Below the pieces are notes generated by a model that searched no databases, had not been told where the DNA came from, and saw nothing but the letters and a program-made list of their open reading frames with translations. A stretch of 10,214 nt of DNA from assembly GCA_023136985.1 (NCBI GenBank), contig JAGLQD010000247.1:1-10214 (forward strand), read 5' to 3'. Source of the DNA: Candidatus Sabulitectum sp. Lineage in GTDB: Bacteria; Fermentibacterota; Fermentibacteria; Fermentibacterales; JCC-6. How positions within the stretch are numbered: position 1 is the first letter of the stretch; each line of letters opens with the position of its first letter. Both the position numbers and the translations under genes were made by a program. Of this stretch, positions 1 through 6,569 are shown one piece after another.

Positions 1-121
1 AATTGATATTTAAATAGGCAAAGAGTATCTCAAAACCATACTCATCTACTATTTCAATCAACAAGCTTTTCAAACTAACACCGTGCAAGGGGTTGTTCTT
101 GTAATGTATCTCATTGCTCAT
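1..121 (-). CDS. DUF2132 / VF530-like small DNA-binding protein (5' end only)
   Basis: The ATG is at 121-119 and the frame runs off the window edge, so about 40 residues are visible. They read MSNEIHYKNNPLHGVSLKSL followed by a stretch ending EYGFEILFAYLNIN. The NNPLHG(V/I)xLxxxLxxLVxxYG pattern is the N-terminal signature of the DUF2132 family (VF530 structure), small proteins of about 65-90 residues that usually continue with a CFxxxPSxxSSLxFLRKTPWAR block. That block would lie just outside the window. The family has been proposed to bind DNA, but its biological role is not settled. No strong Shine-Dalgarno sequence is visible; a GGGAC lies about 9-13 bases upstream of the ATG. The family assignment rests on the N-terminal motif alone. 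Confidence 0.8.
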   Translation of the reverse strand, partial: MSNEIHYKNNPLHGVSLKSLLIEIVDEYGFEILFAYLNIN

Positions 122-675
122 ACTAATGGCGTCCCAAAGTTAGTGAATAGCGATATTGTACCGGCAACAGAAGAAATATAATATAGCATCACAAATTTTT
201 GTATGGCACGAATATTGTTGACTAATTTCAATTTAGCTATCAACAAACTGTCCTCCTTGCTATCCTTGAGGTCTATTGTCCTGAACCGGCAGACACAATA
301 ATCTGTTTATGGATAAAATGATCACTATACTATAGCATTCAATTGTTAGGTTTTTGTCGCCTTGTGTCTTTCTACATATTACCAGAGAATGATAATGCCC
401 AATATCATCAATCACAAGGTTTTGATCGGGTATCATTCGGAATCTTCCTTGATAAATGATCAATCGAGATTCCGGTTTCATTCTTTGTTCGGAATCCAAG
501 CTCTCATAGATAATTATCTCCATAGTTGGCGATGGGCCGCCTTGTGGATGATTGTCGTCATAACTTATTTAGATTGGTCGGGTTCTTTCAACATCACTGA
601 GACTCTACAAATTTGCACGGAACTGCATGAGGGAATAAATTACTATTTCCTGAATACATTTCAGCGTGATCTTGG
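122..675. other. Gene-poor stretch, no supported gene
   Basis: No convincing gene is seen between the DUF2132 start and the antitoxin-like gene. The longest minus frame (260-523, 87 codons) and the longest plus frame (362-748, 128 codons) overlap each other. Neither has a Shine-Dalgarno sequence or a motif I recognise, and the plus frame also runs antisense into the antitoxin-like gene. The minus frame has a fairly protein-like middle (around 380-480) and could be a decayed gene, but I cannot support a function. No tRNA, repeat array or clear terminator is visible. Confidence 0.5.
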
Positions 676-903
676 TCAACGAGAAGCAAGTTGTTCGATA
701 GTCAGATCATGCTTTTTTATGATTGAAATAATAGATCTGAGAGCCTGATTCACTGCATCGCGATCTGGGAAATATGCCATGACATCTTTGTCAATAACAA
801 TAACATTAGTGCCCTCGGAGTATCTGGCAGAATATTTGCCCTTAACTGCATCTCTAAAATCATACTCTTCCAGGATTGTTGGATCATCTGGCATTGTTTT
901 CAT
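676..903 (-). CDS. Orphan antitoxin-like small protein (EYDF...RGKY type)
   Basis: A protein of about 75 residues. Its core runs EEYDFRDAVKGKYSARY, then EGTNVIVIDKDVMAYFPD and DAVNQALRSI. This order (E-YDF, a basic GKY, GTN-V-hydrophobic-D-DV, FP, then a VNxALR helix) is the layout I know from a widespread family of short antitoxin-like proteins, some of which sit beside toxin genes. By analogy it would bind DNA and a partner toxin in the cytoplasm. Met codons at 954, 927, 903 and 894 are all in frame. I chose 903 because homologues as I remember them begin shortly before EYDF; 894 is equally possible and none has an ideal ribosome binding site. No toxin-like frame follows on the same strand, so it appears to be an orphan. 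Confidence 0.65.
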   Translation of the reverse strand: MKTMPDDPTILEEYDFRDAVKGKYSARYSEGTNVIVIDKDVMAYFPDRDAVNQALRSIISIIKKHDLTIEQLASR

Positions 904-1102
904 CCCACTCAAAATAGAGCATACCATTCTCCTGCCCAATACTAAGAATTCCATGCTAGAAGTATATCCTTTTGGGAGCGCGCATTCAAGCCTAAACTCT
1001 AAGAGTTCTTGTCATGATTCTTTTTGTATTGAGAATCAGCATAGCATCCCAATTTCATTTTGTCCTGATATGTGCTTTTGAGTCCATGAATTAATTACAA
1101 AA

Positions 1103-1273
1103 TCACCGATCCCACTGTAAAGATATCTCCGGCGAGTTTGTAAACGTTCGACCGGCGAGAGTGGAAACTTTACCCTGGTAAGTTTGCCCGGAATATTGCT
1201 CGGATATTTTGTCCGGATTATTTAAAAGGATATCAGAGCCTGTCCAAGTCTCTACGCTAAGTTTCAGTGGATT
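1103..1273 (-). other. Start-less minus-strand frame, possible coding remnant
   Basis: Between the antitoxin-like gene and the ParB-like gene (about 900-1398) there is no normal gene. One minus frame is open for 56 codons from just after a TAA (1276-1274) to a TGA (1105-1103). It has a protein-like composition (for example NNPDKISEQYSGQTYQGK) but no ATG, GTG or TTG near its beginning. The DNA at about 1189-1225 is locally repetitive, with three related CGGAATATT / CGGATATTT / CCGGATTATTT blocks, and CCGGCGAG occurs twice nearby. It may be the worn 3' end of a lost gene; I do not recognise a family. Confidence 0.25.
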
Positions 1274-1353
1274 TTAGTAAAACATGTTATGAACCAGGTA
1301 CGAAACATTATTGCAACCGCGTGTTAGGCTAGCTTATATAAGAATCCTAAAGA

Positions 1354-1378
1354 TCGATCCCATGCAATGCATGATCGA
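1354..1378 (-). terminator. Hairpin after the ParB-like gene, possible terminator
   Basis: TCGATC (1354-1359) pairs with GATCGA (1373-1378), and inside it ATGC (1362-1365) pairs with GCAT (1369-1372), leaving a CC bulge and an AAT loop. It begins about 20 bases after the stop of the ParB-like gene on the minus strand. The following minus-strand bases are T-rich but interrupted (TCTTTAGGATTCTT), so it could be a weak intrinsic terminator. Confidence 0.4.
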
Positions 1379-1398
1379 CCGTAAGTCTCTGCGTGAAA

Positions 1399-1806
1399 TC
1401 ATAAATCATCGTTAGAAGCGTGTTGTTCAAACCATTTCGTACAATAGTTAATCCACAGAGAGCGATGTTCTTCTGGTGCTACGATTCGCGAAGCTAGATC
1501 CGAAATTGTCCTGATTCCTTGGCTGGGACCATGCTTGTGAATGTGCTCATATAGTGCTCGAGAACCTTCAATATCATCGAGTTCCTGGACATCTGCGGTA
1601 ATCTTGGTTTGGCCATTTTCGAATGCAGCATAAGCCCTCGAATGCCCATCAATCAAAGCGAGAGTTCCATCGATTTCCGAGACCAAAATTGGCGGGAGAA
1701 TGTCCTGCTGATCGTTCAGCCATGCCTCGCGGACTCTTTCGAGTTTAGCGCGATTGATGAACCAATTATTTGGTCTGAGATCTTTCAAATTAACGACCTT
1801 TTGCAT
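1399..1806 (-). CDS. Small ParB/Srx-like (ParB N-terminal fold) protein
   Basis: A 135-residue cytoplasmic protein with no signal peptide. The N-terminal half has the ParB/sulfiredoxin-like pattern: LKDLRPNNWFINRAKLERV (about 7-25), PPILVSEIDGTLALIDGHSR (about 38-57) with the DGHSR box that corresponds to the (D/E)GxxR phosphate/nucleotide-binding motif, then AYAAFENG. The C-terminal half is helical (LYEHIHKHGP, ASRIVAPEEH, a W-rich end) and has no DNA-binding helix-turn-helix of true partition ParB. It is therefore more likely a stand-alone ParB-N-like protein than a plasmid partition factor; its substrate is unknown. The start codon is 19 bases after the stop of the upstream lipoprotein gene. 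ACGGAG lies 11 bases before the ATG and a second CGGAG lies one base before it, so co-transcription with the lipoprotein gene is likely. Confidence 0.75.
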   Translation of the reverse strand: MQKVVNLKDLRPNNWFINRAKLERVREAWLNDQQDILPPILVSEIDGTLALIDGHSRAYAAFENGQTKITADVQELDDIEGSRALYEHIHKHGPSQGIRTISDLASRIVAPEEHRSLWINYCTKWFEQHASNDDL

Positions 1807-1825
1807 GCTCCGATTGGCTCCGTTC

Positions 1826-3274
1826 TTACTCTATCATTGCGGTAACTATTGGAGACCATGGTATCAAAATGCATGCATCATGATTTCCTATTGACCAGTC
1901 CATCCTGGATCTGAGCTGCATAACATATTGAGAACTAATCTGTTCTGCCGCCTGAACAATTCCCTCAAAATCAAATTCTGTAATTCTAACAGGATGGAAA
2001 TCTGATTCGGAAGCTGAGAAAAGTAACAACTTGTCGAAATCATCAATAGGCCTTACAAGGATACGATCATCATAATTAATCACTTCTTCTTGGAAAGCTC
2101 TGCCCATGTTTGTAATTGTGTTTCTATATCCGGTGCCCAGGTGCCCACATGTGCTTATGTCTATTTCAGACATGGCATCAAAGGTATAAGCATAACCCAT
2201 TAATACCAATGAGTAAGTTTGTCCCTGGGTAGGTTCATATTCAGAATTCAAATATACTCCTTCAGTAAAGGAGTCGTCTTCCACAGGAAAGGCTTGATGT
2301 GTACCTGTGTGAAAAAATCCTGCAAAGATGATTACCTTACCTGATTCGAAATACTCGCCAAAGAAATCAGGAGAAGTTAAATTTCTAATTATTGCAGATT
2401 GTCTGTATTGATTGAAACTTTGTCTATCAATATAAGCAACGCATGTAGACTCAAGATTGTCAAGAACATTCCTAATGTAATCATTAGTAATGAATGGATA
2501 GGTACCCACAACTCCTGATCCAGCAGCTTCTTCGAGAATAACTCTGAACTCAGGTATGAGCTGTTGTATTTCTTCAAGTGTAAGATCGGGAACCGAAATG
2601 TCAAGCGCTGAATCAATTTGCTGAAAATAGGGTATCAAAATGCGATTTAGTGTACTCGTATAATCGTGCTCAATATCTGAGCAGCCAATATGTATTCTTT
2701 TTTCAGGGAACTTAATGTTCCAACGCCTTATGTGAGAAAGCCTGTTATGCTCATCTTCATATGTAAGGTGAAAAACCAATTCATCAGAGAAGAACTGTTC
2801 AGCCGTAGAATCATCTTCAATGTCAAGGTAGTAATTAATATAGGGAGTTAAGGAGTACTGGCTCTCATACACAGCAAGAGGGTAATAATTTTCTGTGTTT
2901 AACGCAAAAAGAATTCGATTTTTCAAATTTTCGATATACCTGTAATAATGAGTCTCACCAACGAGTACACACTGGCTATCACCAGTGGAATCTACAAGCC
3001 ACCTTAGATCATCGATATTCGTGAATTCATCATTGATGTCTTCAAAAGAAATGGGCTCAGTTGTGAGAAGATCACTACTGAAAGTTGATTGAGTCAAATC
3101 ACCTCCCTCTGGGAAAAAGGATAGTCCAGCTCGAGCAAATACTTCTGTAGCAGTAAAATCGGATTGGTGGGTTTCTTCTTGATTCTCTGTTTGCGAACCA
3201 CAGGCAACAAAAAGGATTAGCAAAGCAATAAGAAAATACATTAGGCTGTTCAAGTTAGTAGTCCCCTTCAACAT
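1826..3274 (-). CDS. Lipoprotein with an erythromycin esterase / ChaN-like domain
   Basis: A 482-residue predicted lipoprotein. The N-terminus has a hydrophobic stretch (about 11-24) ending in LFVAC, a lipobox with Cys25 as the lipidated residue, followed by a polar linker. The core carries VLVGETH (103-109), a hydrophobic LAVYES segment with Glu137, IHIGCSDIEHD (about 194-204) and VIIFAGFFHTGTH (about 314-326). A GExH near the start, a later acidic residue and a late His-containing strand are the layout of the erythromycin esterase / ChaN / TraB (Tiki-like) superfamily, whose members are hydrolases or haem-binding proteins. Activity here is inferred only, and the match is to motif order rather than to a closely known family. 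The gene follows the toxin gene by 51 bases and precedes the ParB-like gene by 19. No good Shine-Dalgarno precedes the ATG at 3274 (only TTGAG). Confidence 0.65.
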   Translation of the reverse strand: MLKGTTNLNSLMYFLIALLILFVACGSQTENQEETHQSDFTATEVFARAGLSFFPEGGDLTQSTFSSDLLTTEPISFEDINDEFTNIDDLRWLVDSTGDSQCVLVGETHYYRYIENLKNRILFALNTENYYPLAVYESQYSLTPYINYYLDIEDDSTAEQFFSDELVFHLTYEDEHNRLSHIRRWNIKFPEKRIHIGCSDIEHDYTSTLNRILIPYFQQIDSALDISVPDLTLEEIQQLIPEFRVILEEAAGSGVVGTYPFITNDYIRNVLDNLESTCVAYIDRQSFNQYRQSAIIRNLTSPDFFGEYFESGKVIIFAGFFHTGTHQAFPVEDDSFTEGVYLNSEYEPTQGQTYSLVLMGYAYTFDAMSEIDISTCGHLGTGYRNTITNMGRAFQEEVINYDDRILVRPIDDFDKLLLFSASESDFHPVRITEFDFEGIVQAAEQISSQYVMQLRSRMDWSIGNHDACILIPWSPIVTAMIE

Positions 3275-3325
3275 CTCAAATCAGTGGACAGCGTAAGTCT
3301 GTTTATTAGTAATGTAGCCGCGGTT

Positions 3326-3655
3326 CTACTGCATTTGATGGTTAGCTTTTATTTTTCGCTCTTCGAGTAAATATCTTCGAAGTTTTCTCTCTGCTCGCAT
3401 AACATATAAAATGAATATTTGATCTTTTCCCTTTTTATAGAAAACACGACAAGGGTTGCATACAATTTCTCGATGTTGTGTTCCAGTTAGTTCAGGAGGA
3501 AATCTACCAGAGCTTGGAAAATCTTCAAGAATCTCTACCGCTAAAAAAACACGGCTTACCAGTTTTTTTGCGGCATCAATATTTTCCAGAGAAATATATT
3601 CAGCAATTTCATTTAAATCATGAAGTGCAGGTATTGTCCAAATTAGCTGAGCCAT
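3326..3655 (-). CDS. parE: ParE/RelE-type toxin
   Basis: A 109-residue protein with the ParE-family layout. It begins with a strand, IWTIPALHDLNEIAEYISLE, and a helix pair with A-A-K-L. LEDFPSSGRFPPEL follows at about residues 42-55; the FPxxGRxxPE turn is a family signature. RE-I-CNPCRVFYKK (about 62-75) and a final strand ILYVMRAERKL complete the fold. ParE toxins inhibit DNA gyrase while RelE relatives cleave mRNA at the ribosome; this sequence looks closer to ParE, but the target cannot be proven from it. The gene overlaps the antitoxin gene by 13 bases (3643-3655), the usual translationally coupled order. Length is normal for the family and nothing is missing, so the toxin is probably functional. 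Confidence 0.9.
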   Translation of the reverse strand: MAQLIWTIPALHDLNEIAEYISLENIDAAKKLVSRVFLAVEILEDFPSSGRFPPELTGTQHREIVCNPCRVFYKKGKDQIFILYVMRAERKLRRYLLEERKIKANHQMQ

Positions 3656-3900
3656 TTGTTCATAGCTTCTTTAGCTTCAATATTTGAAAGGATATTATTT
3701 TCTAAAACAGCTCTCTCGCCACGTGCAATACCCTCAAGGATTTGTACCCGAGCTTGCAACATTTCATAGTCACCAGCGTCTATTAAATAGGCTGATGGCT
3801 TCCCATGTTCCGTTATCAGGACTGGCTCCTTAGTTTCATGTAAATCCGCAAGGATTTTTGTTGCTTCTCTTTTTAGTTTAGTTACAATTTCTGTTTTCAT
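3643..3900 (-). CDS. Phd/YefM-type antitoxin
   Basis: An 85-residue protein. The first two thirds show the Phd/YefM DNA-binding dimer fold: KLKREATKILADLHETKEPV, then LITEHGKPSAYLIDAGDYEM, where (V/I)-IT-xGKPxA-L(I/V)xxxDYE is the family signature. The last 25-30 residues form an acidic and hydrophobic helix that would wrap around the ParE toxin. It binds and neutralises the toxin and, with it, represses the shared promoter. The ATG is the only Met in the first 45 residues, so the start is firm. No Shine-Dalgarno precedes it; the bases before the ATG are ATTACTATT, part of a palindrome covering the -10 box, which suggests a leaderless or nearly leaderless message. Confidence 0.92.
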   Translation of the reverse strand: MKTEIVTKLKREATKILADLHETKEPVLITEHGKPSAYLIDAGDYEMLQARVQILEGIARGERAVLENNILSNIEAKEAMNKWLS

Positions 3901-3936
3901 AATAGTAATACTATTGTATCACTTATGAAATGTCAA
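3901..3936 (-). promoter_or_regulatory. Antitoxin-toxin promoter with overlapping operator palindrome
   Basis: On the minus strand a perfect -35 box TTGACA (3931-3936) is followed 17 bases later by TAGTAT (3908-3913) as the -10 box. The -10 box lies inside a perfect inverted repeat, AATAGT-AAT-ACTATT on the plus strand (3901-3915), which ends directly at the ATG. TAGTATT occurs again 28 bases upstream, overlapping the -35 box at 3935-3941, and may be a second half-site. The layout fits autorepression by the Phd-ParE complex. Confidence 0.65.
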
Positions 3937-3938
3937 TA

Positions 3939-4146
3939 CTAATCTGCTTGGAGCACCTCACCAGCCAATCCTCCTATAATGCCTCCTATTATTGCTCCAG
4001 GCACTACTCCATTGAATCCCCCAATAGAACCCAGCTACTATACCAACTTTCGCTCCAACCAAGACTCCTGCAGTTACGCTATTGTTGGTTGCACTTCTAT
4101 CTGTTTTGCAGCCCGTGAAAAGAAACACAATTACGAATATTACCAT
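3939..4146 (-). pseudogene. Glycine-zipper small lipoprotein gene with a frameshift
   Basis: The ATG frame from 4146 begins MVIFVIVFLFTGCKTD, a hydrophobic segment ending in LFTGC (lipobox, Cys13). It continues to AGVLVGAKVGIVAG, then changes to unlikely residues rich in W, N and R and stops at 3958. Dropping one base near 4027-4034 moves the reading into a second frame that opens exactly there and gives SIGGFNGVVPGAIIGGIIGG then LAGEVLQAD with a TAG at 3939-3941. The repaired protein would be about 68 residues with GxxxG glycine-zipper repeats, as in small outer-membrane or envelope lipoproteins. The signal peptide lacks its usual positive start; in-frame codons just upstream encode TYKI, so the original start may also be lost. 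A sequencing error is the main alternative. The repaired stop lies 3 bases from the antitoxin -35 box. Confidence 0.65.
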
Positions 4147-4206
4147 TATCTTATAAGTGATAGTAATAGCGATAACTCCATTCGAGTCAATATAGGAATC
4201 TTTGCT

Positions 4207-4366
4207 GGAGCGTGACTGACAATGGGCGTTGAGCAGAAAGGCTGCACAGTCTAGTTAGAATTCTTGGAGATTTGAGGAGAATAGCATCGCTATTTGACAA
4301 TAATCTACGAGGATTCTAGCCGACTGTGTAGTTTTTATGCCTATGCTGCATTCTCGGTCACGCTCC
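4207..4366. repeat. 160-base concentric imperfect palindrome (MITE-like or long hairpin RNA)
   Basis: Nested inverted repeats share one centre near 4287. GGAGCGTGACTGA (4207-4219) pairs with 4354-4366 with one G-T wobble. CTGCACAGTC (4242-4251) pairs with GACTGTGTAG (4322-4331). TAGAAT (4256-4261) pairs with ATTCTA (4313-4318). The centre is AATAGC-ATC-GCTATT (4280-4294). By hand count about 64 of 79 positions on one arm pair, including wobbles. I see no clear target-site duplication. It encodes no protein of its own. On the plus strand the 10-bp stem is followed by five T (4332-4336). It is joined to the tail of the M23 reading frame, which suggests insertion. Confidence 0.75.
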
Positions 4367-4535
4367 TAGTGAGTTCCCAGTAGACTCTTTCCGGTGTGCA
4401 GTTTCGGGAAAAATCCGGATCGAAGGAACCCATACCGACACCCCGAAGGGTAACGCCGAAGAAAAGATCAACATCACCCTCAATGCAGTACTGAGATTTT
4501 TGAAGAGCTTCAACTTCAGCTATTGACCAACCCGT
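4341..4535 (-). pseudogene. In-frame continuation of the M23 peptidase beyond its TGA
   Basis: After the peptidase stop (TGA, 4538-4536) the same frame stays open for 64 codons to a TAG (4343-4341). The residues are protein-like: TGWSIAEVEALQKSQYCIEG, then DVDLFFGVTLRGVGMG, then ERVYWELT. GDVDL-F-GV followed by an aromatic strand resembles the beginning of a C-terminal beta domain attached to some secreted M23 peptidases; I infer this from the pattern only. The last eight codons plus the stop codon (4341-4367) fall within the right arm of the 160-base palindrome, so the natural end of the domain is missing. The simplest reading is a nonsense mutation (or error) plus truncation by an inserted element. 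Confidence 0.55.
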
Positions 4536-5135
4536 TCACTCGCTTGATAACTTCTCTGGAAGAATGAGGAATTTGTATTCTGGAGAATACTCCTCGGCAT
4601 TAAACTGCCAATAGGAGCTTCCCTCAGGTTCTTCCTCCAGGTAGCTCAGCGGATTTTCAAGACATACATTTACATCATTCTTGTCAACCCAGGAGAAATG
4701 AAGATGCTGGGTCATTGCACCAATTTCAATCATATCTCCAATCAAATCTCCTTCTTGAATTGGTTGACCCACCCCAAAATTGATTGAAGAGTTATCTAAA
4801 TGCCCATAACACCAACCGTTTGATGCTCCCGTATATGGCACAACAACTACATAGTATCCAGTTCCACCAGCATTTGGCTCTCTGGCTGCAACTATACCAT
4901 CTTCAACACATATGACCTGATGTCCGTATGAAGCTTCAGTATTCGCGTCGATATCTATTCCTGGGTGAAAGGAAGCGTACCAACTGTCGGCACGCCCACC
5001 ATAAGTATTCATCAGTGTTTTTTTAAGGCTAGTGTTGGCTTCACTACCAACTGGCCACGGGATTCCAGGGGTTGGATTATTGGCGAAAATGCTTCTTGTG
5101 GCAAACAGCAAGAGAATAATCAGGATACTACGCAT
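4536..5135 (-). CDS. Secreted M23 (LytM-type) metallopeptidase, probably truncated
   Basis: A 199-residue protein with a Sec signal peptide (about 1-19, hydrophobic LIILLLFA, cut near IFA-NN). The M23 zinc site is complete: HPGID (His57, Asp61), YGHL with His112, and QHLHF with His144 and His146. M23 enzymes cut cross-bridges or peptides in peptidoglycan, or act as lytic-enzyme scaffolds; all metal ligands are present, so activity is plausible. It would act in the periplasm. The ATG overlaps the stop of the upstream propeller gene by 8 bases (ATGCGTAG), and GGAGGGAG lies 6 bases before it, so translation is coupled. After its TGA the same frame remains open for 64 codons, so the ancestral protein was probably longer, with a C-terminal beta domain now cut off. 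Confidence 0.88.
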   Translation of the reverse strand: MRSILIILLLFATRSIFANNPTPGIPWPVGSEANTSLKKTLMNTYGGRADSWYASFHPGIDIDANTEASYGHQVICVEDGIVAAREPNAGGTGYYVVVVPYTGASNGWCYGHLDNSSINFGVGQPIQEGDLIGDMIEIGAMTQHLHFSWVDKNDVNVCLENPLSYLEEEPEGSSYWQFNAEEYSPEYKFLILPEKLSSE

Positions 5136-6549
5136 CGTGATCTCCCTCCGTTACTTCGAAGACAAAATCAATTCCAGTTTTCTGTTTAAAGATTACGAAG
5201 TATCCATTAGGAGACACTATTGGCTCTACTCTTCTGTACCCTGAGGCTGGAACGGAGAATTCCTGGCAATAAATCGCTTCATTTTGAGCATATACCCTTA
5301 ATTCCCTGCTGAAAGGCATTTCTACGGATCCTTCGCCTGGCATTTTTCGCATTGTTACAACTGCTGTCAGATACCCTTTTGAAGAACTATGAGTAAGGTT
5401 CCCATCGTTACTGCCTGGTCTTAAAGCAGTTTGGAGGAAAGTTCTTACATCACCGGTTGCAAGGTTAATAAGCCTTGCGTCTGCACCCCCGCCAACACAC
5501 AGATACGATCCGTCAGTGCTGAATGAGCATCTCATGGTGGAACTTTCTGTTTGATTCGGCTGGATGACCTGAACAACATCACCATCAGAGCAGTCTATGA
5601 GTGCACTGGAATACTCTGGTCCTCGAAGAGGTATCCAGGCATAGTGTCCGTCCCTCGAGATAGATATAGGATTGAAACTACTGTATAAATCCGTTTGAAT
5701 CCGCTGGACAAGATATCCAGTTCTATCAAAGATATCGACATTGCTTCCTGGGTTGGTATCAGGATGAGTCTTTCTGGTGAAAACAATTCTTTCACCATCC
5801 TGACTTACCCTTCCAACATGGTTTCCCAAATTCTCAAAAGGAATATCGGTGAATGAACCATCTGGATGAAGAAGAGTGAAGTAGTATTGCCCACTATAAT
5901 CATCATTATGAATACGTTCCCCAGTCACATGAACTCCAATTGAGGCGTCACGACTTAGAGACACTTCCCTAGATGCGACTGCAATTTCTCCAACATTTCT
6001 ACCAAAAGAGTTCAGAATGTATCCTGAACCAAAGTCATCTCCAGAGGGGTGAATTGGACGATCGACTCTATCCTGCGAATATTCGCCAGTTGGATCTACA
6101 ATCAAATGCTCACGCCAATAGTATTCCCCAGAGAAAATACCATCGGCTTCAACATGTACAGGGCTTCCAGCAGGATTGAAAAATGTATTAGTATTTTGAG
6201 CAATTGCGGCTCTCATCCTGCAGTCCAGCCAGTAGCGGTCTTCCCAGGGAATAGTTTCATCTTTAAGGATTTCTTCCAGCCAAGGCATGGGGTAACCGAT
6301 TGTAATGGAAGCCTCAAGATCTTCAATTGTTACTGCTCTGAAAAGCTCTGTAACTTCGAAGTCATCATAATCAGTAAGGGGTGTTGTCGGAAGACCTGAA
6401 TCTGGAATGTATTCATCCTGCCAGGCTTGCTCAGCCAGTGAGTGTATTCTGTCCATAAGCCCGGTACCGTTTGCTGTTGATGCCAGCAGGAGAATGATTC
6501 CTACACTAAGAGCTGTAATACTTGCCTTCTTCTTTACTTCATGCCTCAT
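5128..6549 (-). CDS. Secreted PD40/WD40-like beta-propeller protein
   Basis: A 473-residue protein with a Sec signal peptide: KKK at 6-8, a hydrophobic core at 11-24 and a likely cut after TANG at about 28. Residues 30-150 are a mostly helical, acidic N-terminal region. From about 190 onward there are repeated blade-like units with S-x-DG or S-x-NG turns: SLSRDASIGVHV, SQDGERIVFTRK, SISRDGHYAWIPL, SFSTDGSYLCVGGG, SPNGYFVIFKQ. This is the pattern of TolB/PD40/WD40-like propellers, which usually bind proteins or sugars rather than catalyse. It is not close to a family I can name. A strong Shine-Dalgarno, GGAGG, lies 6 bases before the ATG. It overlaps the M23 gene by 8 bases and probably forms an operon with it, suggesting an envelope-linked role. 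Confidence 0.75.
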   Translation of the reverse strand: MRHEVKKKASITALSVGIILLLASTANGTGLMDRIHSLAEQAWQDEYIPDSGLPTTPLTDYDDFEVTELFRAVTIEDLEASITIGYPMPWLEEILKDETIPWEDRYWLDCRMRAAIAQNTNTFFNPAGSPVHVEADGIFSGEYYWREHLIVDPTGEYSQDRVDRPIHPSGDDFGSGYILNSFGRNVGEIAVASREVSLSRDASIGVHVTGERIHNDDYSGQYYFTLLHPDGSFTDIPFENLGNHVGRVSQDGERIVFTRKTHPDTNPGSNVDIFDRTGYLVQRIQTDLYSSFNPISISRDGHYAWIPLRGPEYSSALIDCSDGDVVQVIQPNQTESSTMRCSFSTDGSYLCVGGGADARLINLATGDVRTFLQTALRPGSNDGNLTHSSSKGYLTAVVTMRKMPGEGSVEMPFSRELRVYAQNEAIYCQEFSVPASGYRRVEPIVSPNGYFVIFKQKTGIDFVFEVTEGDHDA

Positions 6550-6569
6550 GGTGTTCCTCCGATGCTTGG

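Noticed and set aside
260..523. 87-codon minus-strand frame as a gene
   Set aside because: It has no Shine-Dalgarno or family motif, and its tail is a run of hydrophobic residues of low plausibility. It is mentioned only as part of the gene-poor stretch.
362..748. 128-codon plus-strand frame
   Set aside because: It has no ribosome binding site or recognised motif, and it overlaps the better supported antitoxin-like gene on the other strand.
4207..4366. The long palindrome as an integron attC site
   Set aside because: There are no terminal GTTRRRY / RYYYAAC cores and no array of cassettes around it.
4500..4538. TGA of the M23 gene as a selenocysteine codon, with TTGAAGAGCTTCAA (4500-4513) 22 bases downstream as a SECIS-like hairpin
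   Set aside because: The distance is tolerable, but the stem is only 5-6 bp, there is no nearby Cys or redox motif (context SSE-x-TGWS), and the peptidase is already complete before the TGA. A nonsense codon is simpler.
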